DNA of 8,522 bases from NCBI GenBank assembly GCA_007117785.1, contig SKFV01000233.1, positions 1 to 8,522 on the forward strand. The letters run 5' to 3'. The notes beneath the pieces are model-generated. The model saw nothing but the letters and a program-made list of their open reading frames with translations, ran no database searches and was not told the origin of the DNA. Below are positions 6,395 through 8,522 of the stretch, piece after piece (position 1 is the first letter of the stretch; the number at the start of each line of letters is the position of its first letter). This stretch comes from Pseudomonas sp. GTDB lineage: Bacteria; Pseudomonadota; Gammaproteobacteria; Pseudomonadales; Pseudomonadaceae. A program made the translations under genes and the position numbers.

Positions 6395-6536
6395 GAAACC
6401 CCTGAAAACTATCTGCGTTGGCAATACTGCGTTAAAAACAGCCTCAAAATGCTCATTTACATCACGTAAACTGCGCTTTTTCGGCTGTTTTTTCCTTGTC
6501 TTGCCTGCCTCGCCTACGTTTTTCAGAGGTTCCCTA
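6392..6536. repeat. 145-bp imperfect inverted-repeat element after nrdJb
   Basis: The ends match as inverted repeats: TAGGAAACCCCTGAAAA (6392-6408) against the complement of 6520-6536, TAGGGAACCTCTGAAAA, 15 of 17 identical. Inside, AAAAACAGCC (6434-6443) pairs perfectly with GGCTGTTTTT (6483-6492), and further in TTTAC (6456-6460) pairs with GTAAA (6466-6470). The whole folds into one long interrupted hairpin with no coding capacity, like a palindromic intergenic repeat or a MITE. The inner stem followed by six Ts (6488-6493) could also end nrdJab transcription. I think similar sequences recur between genes in pseudomonads, but know no name for them and cannot confirm copy number. Confidence 0.6.
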
Positions 6537-6565
6537 CGTTTTTTGGAGCGCGACTAGTATGACCA

Positions 6566-6596
6566 CAAGGGTGCCCAAGGGCACCCTTGCTTGTTT
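6566..6596 (+). terminator. Terminator-like hairpin between nrdJb and rmuC
   Basis: CAAGGGTGCC (6566-6575) pairs perfectly with GGCACCCTTG (6580-6589) around a CAAG loop, followed by CTTGTTT (6590-6596). The stem is strong but the T-run is interrupted. It ends only 20 bases before the rmuC start, so it either closes nrdJab or lies in the rmuC leader. Confidence 0.6.
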
Positions 6597-6616
6597 CTAG
6601 ACAAGGAGACGGATGG

Positions 6617-8155
6617 ATGCCCTGGTTACCTGTGTTGAGTACGGCATTGGCCTTTTTTGCCACCACCTGGATGGCAACGCTGATCTGGGCCTTGCGTCAT
6701 CAACGGGCGATGGCCAGCGAACTGGCCTCACTGCATCAGGCAGCGCAACAGCGTGAACACCTGCTGATCGAGGTGCAGTCGCGTGAGGAAGCTGGTCAGA
6801 GCCGCATGACCGAGTTGCGTGACCAGCAACATCAGGCTGAACAGCGCCAGCGCCGCGCCGAACAGGAACGTGAAGAATGGCGCGCACACAGTGAGCGCAG
6901 CAGTTCCCGGCTCGAGTCACTCGAACAGCAACTGCAGGAGCTGCGTGAGCAGCGCGAGCAGAGTGAGCAGCAACTGGAACGCTTGCGCAGCGAGCATCAG
7001 CAACTGCTCGCCGAGCATAGCGAGCTCAAGTCCGGTCTCAGTCACCGTGAACAGCACTTTGCCGAACAGCAGCAACTGCTCAAGGACAGTCGCGAGCAAT
7101 TGAAGCTGGAGTTCGAGCAACTGGCCGGGCGCATTTTTGAGGACAAGGGCAAGGCGTTCTCAGCAACCAGCCAGCAATCGCTGGATGCCTTGCTGAAACC
7201 CTTTCGTGAGCAGATCGACCAGTTTCGTCACAAGGTCGAGGATATTCACCACAAGGATACCCAGCAGCAGGCCCGGCTGGCCCAGGAGCTGCACCAGCTC
7301 AAGGAGTTGAACAAGCAGATTACCCAGGAGGCACATGATCTGAGTACTGCGCTGCGCGGGCAGAAAAAGATTCAGGGCAACTGGGGTGAACTGATTCTGG
7401 AAAATGTGCTGGAGCGCTCCGGTTTGCGCCCGGGTCAGGATTTCCAACGCGAAGTCAGCCTGCCTACCCGTGATGGGCAACGCCAGCGACCGGATGTGGT
7501 GGTGTATTTGCCCCAAGGCAAGCATCTGATCATTGATGCCAAGGTGTCATTGGCGGCATACACCCGTTACGTGAACAGCGAGGACGAGCAAGAGCGCCAG
7601 GTCGCACTGGTCGAGCACGGGCAGGCGATCGGCGAGCGCATCCGCGAATTGGCGGACAAGAACTACTTTGACCTGCCGGATCTTAATACGCCGGAAATGG
7701 TCTTTATGTTTATTCCCATCGAGTCGGCATTTGTCGAGGCGCTCAAGGCGGATGAAAGTCTGTTCCAGAAAGCGATTGAACGCAATGTGCTGGTGGCTAC
7801 ACCAACCACCTTGCTGACCAGCCTCAATATAGTGCGTCAGCTCTGGCGCTTTGAAGACCAGAACCGGCATACCGCTGAGTTGGCGGAGCGCGCCGGCAGG
7901 GTCTACGACAAGTTGCGTACCTTTCTCGGTAGCATGGACGCGATCGGCAATAACCTGGAAAAAGCCACCGAAGCCTATCAGAAGGCTTGTGACCAACTGG
8001 TGAATGGGCGTGGAAATCTGGTTAAACAGGTCAATGATTTCAAGGAATTAGGCGTTTCTGTTAAAGCTGAATTGAGCGAAGGCTGGCGTGACAGAGCGGC
8101 TCTGGAACTTGGTCGCGACAAGCAGGAAGAAATCACCGATCCGGCTAACCCCTGA
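6617..8155 (+). CDS. rmuC: RmuC family protein, membrane-anchored predicted nuclease
   Basis: A 512-residue RmuC homologue. E. coli rmuC was found as a gene limiting inversions at short inverted repeats; its biochemical activity is not firmly established, but the family has a restriction-endonuclease-like fold. Residues about 4-26 form one hydrophobic segment (likely inner-membrane anchor), about 30-165 a long Gln/Glu/Arg-rich coiled coil, and about 170-490 the RmuC domain. Candidate catalytic residues are Glu258 (NWGE 255-258), Asp293 (PDV 292-294) and Asp307/Lys309 (IDAKV 306-310), a PD-(D/E)xK-like set. ATG 6617 is chosen because AAGGAGA (6603-6609) precedes it by a good distance. The in-frame TTG at 6587 would add ten residues but lies within the hairpin stem and has no ribosome site. 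The length slightly exceeds E. coli RmuC (475). It may be read through from nrdJab; no clear promoter of its own is seen. Confidence 0.93.
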   Translation: MPWLPVLSTALAFFATTWMATLIWALRHQRAMASELASLHQAAQQREHLLIEVQSREEAGQSRMTELRDQQHQAEQRQRRAEQEREEWRAHSERSSSRLESLEQQLQELREQREQSEQQLERLRSEHQQLLAEHSELKSGLSHREQHFAEQQQLLKDSREQLKLEFEQLAGRIFEDKGKAFSATSQQSLDALLKPFREQIDQFRHKVEDIHHKDTQQQARLAQELHQLKELNKQITQEAHDLSTALRGQKKIQGNWGELILENVLERSGLRPGQDFQREVSLPTRDGQRQRPDVVVYLPQGKHLIIDAKVSLAAYTRYVNSEDEQERQVALVEHGQAIGERIRELADKNYFDLPDLNTPEMVFMFIPIESAFVEALKADESLFQKAIERNVLVATPTTLLTSLNIVRQLWRFEDQNRHTAELAERAGRVYDKLRTFLGSMDAIGNNLEKATEAYQKACDQLVNGRGNLVKQVNDFKELGVSVKAELSEGWRDRAALELGRDKQEEITDPANP

Positions 8156-8223
8156 CAGCCGGTGACAGTGCGATAACGCATCCTGAGTACCGGAACTCGG
8201 TCTGACCTGCGTGCCATAAAGGT

Positions 8224-8260
8224 GCGCAATAAGGGCTCTTCCGGCGTTGCGCCCTTTTTT
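8224..8260 (+). terminator. Candidate intrinsic terminator of rmuC
   Basis: AAGGGC (8231-8236) can pair with GCCCTT (8251-8256), running into the run of Ts that ends at 8260. An overlapping alternative stem is GCGCAA (8224-8229) with TTGCGC (8247-8252). Also GCGCCCT (8249-8255) and AGGGCGC (8261-8267) form a perfect inverted repeat around the remaining Ts. The multiple foldings make the exact structure unsure, but the position 70-100 bases after rmuC fits. Confidence 0.55.
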
Positions 8261-8316
8261 AGGGCGCTGATGGTGCGCCAACGCCTATGCTGATCGGCTT
8301 TTGCGCGCTATACAAG

Positions 8317-8333
8317 CTGGCATGTACTTTGCT
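8317..8333 (+). promoter_or_regulatory. Sigma54 (RpoN) promoter ahead of ureD
   Basis: CTGGCATGTACTTTGCT matches the -24/-12 consensus YTGGCACGRNNNTTGCW at 12 of 14 specified positions. The diagnostic GG (8319-8320) and GC (8331-8332) are exactly 10 bases apart. Transcription would start near 8344. Urease operons of many proteobacteria are nitrogen-controlled through NtrC and sigma54, so the location makes biological sense. Possible NtrC half-sites GGTGC occur at 8221-8225 and 8272-8276, but neither has a clean partner half. Confidence 0.65.
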
Positions 8334-8369
8334 TTTCTCTAGAAAAGGATGTTTGGGGAACAACAGCGC

Positions 8370-8522
8370 ATGACAGCCGCCTGGCACCTGCAGCAGCATG
8401 ACAGTGCTATCAATTGGCAGGCCGGCCTGAACCTGGGTTTTGCCGGCATGGATGGGCGAACAGTGCTCGATCGTCTGAGTCATCGCGGCCCCTTGCGCAT
8501 CCAGCGACCGCTGCACCCCGAG
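8370..8522 (+). CDS. ureD: Urease accessory protein UreD, N-terminal part (cut by window edge)
   Basis: The first 51 codons of an open frame that leaves the window. UreD (UreH in some species) forms a complex with UreF and UreG that delivers nickel to apo-urease in the cytoplasm. Recognisable pieces are WQAGLNLGFAG and, from residue 31, a segment ending GPLRIQRPLHPE, matching the family pattern GPLxVQRPxxPE, where UreD proteins begin. ATG 8370 is preceded by GGGGAA (8355-8360). An in-frame ATG at 8349 would add seven residues but would lie only about five bases after the predicted sigma54 start and has no spaced ribosome site, so 8370 is preferred. A small inverted repeat (CTTTTC/GAAAAG, 8332-8347) precedes it. 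The rest of the urease operon should follow to the right. Confidence 0.85.
   Translation, partial: MTAAWHLQQHDSAINWQAGLNLGFAGMDGRTVLDRLSHRGPLRIQRPLHPE

Noticed and set aside
6587..6616. TTG start for rmuC at 6587.
   Set aside because: It lies inside the hairpin stem with no ribosome site; ATG 6617 has AAGGAGA at good distance and begins directly at the membrane segment.

Overview
The window looks like chromosomal DNA of a Pseudomonas-type gammaproteobacterium, possibly a marine or low-GC pseudomonad of the Halopseudomonas kind. The main reasons are the divergent slt/uup gene pair, a class II ribonucleotide reductase split into nrdJa and nrdJb as in Pseudomonas aeruginosa, RmuC, a urease operon beginning at the right edge, and REP-like palindromes between genes. 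The genus is inferred from recalled protein similarity and gene order; no search was run.

Layout from left to right. Positions 1-800 (minus strand) hold the first 266 codons of a periplasmic soluble lytic murein transglycosylase, cut by the window edge. A 212-base divergent region carries a likely promoter for uup, an ABC-F ATPase (1013-2932, plus). Positions 2933-3494 hold no gene. They contain a 70-bp module present twice, four hairpin palindromes sharing an N-ATG centre, and then the nrdJ control region: a sigma70-like promoter, two NrdR-box-like sites 32 bp apart, and a leader of about 100 nt with competing hairpins. Next come nrdJa (3495-5648) and nrdJb (5693-6394), separated by a perfect 18-bp palindrome. 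Directly at the nrdJb stop lies a 145-bp imperfect inverted-repeat element, then a terminator-like hairpin. rmuC (6617-8155) follows, with a terminator candidate behind it. The right edge holds a strong-looking sigma54 (-24/-12) promoter and the first 51 codons of ureD.

How the genes relate. NrdJa and NrdJb together make the oxygen-indifferent, adenosylcobalamin-dependent enzyme that produces deoxyribonucleotides. NrdJa has the catalytic barrel; NrdJb has the TSCPD domain and the cysteine-rich tail that re-reduces the active site. The NrdR boxes point to repression when dNTPs are plentiful. RmuC, downstream, is a predicted nuclease-fold protein linked to DNA rearrangement. Slt (cell-wall recycling), Uup (ribosome/DNA-associated ATPase) and UreD (urease maturation) are unrelated neighbours in separate units.

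The protein genes are ordinary core genes. The less explained material is non-coding: the switch-like nrdJ leader, the family of ATG-centred palindromes with different arms (one also at the nrdJa/nrdJb junction), the inverted-repeat element whose tip includes the nrdJb stop codon, and the sigma54 signal in front of ureD. No wholly new system is evident.
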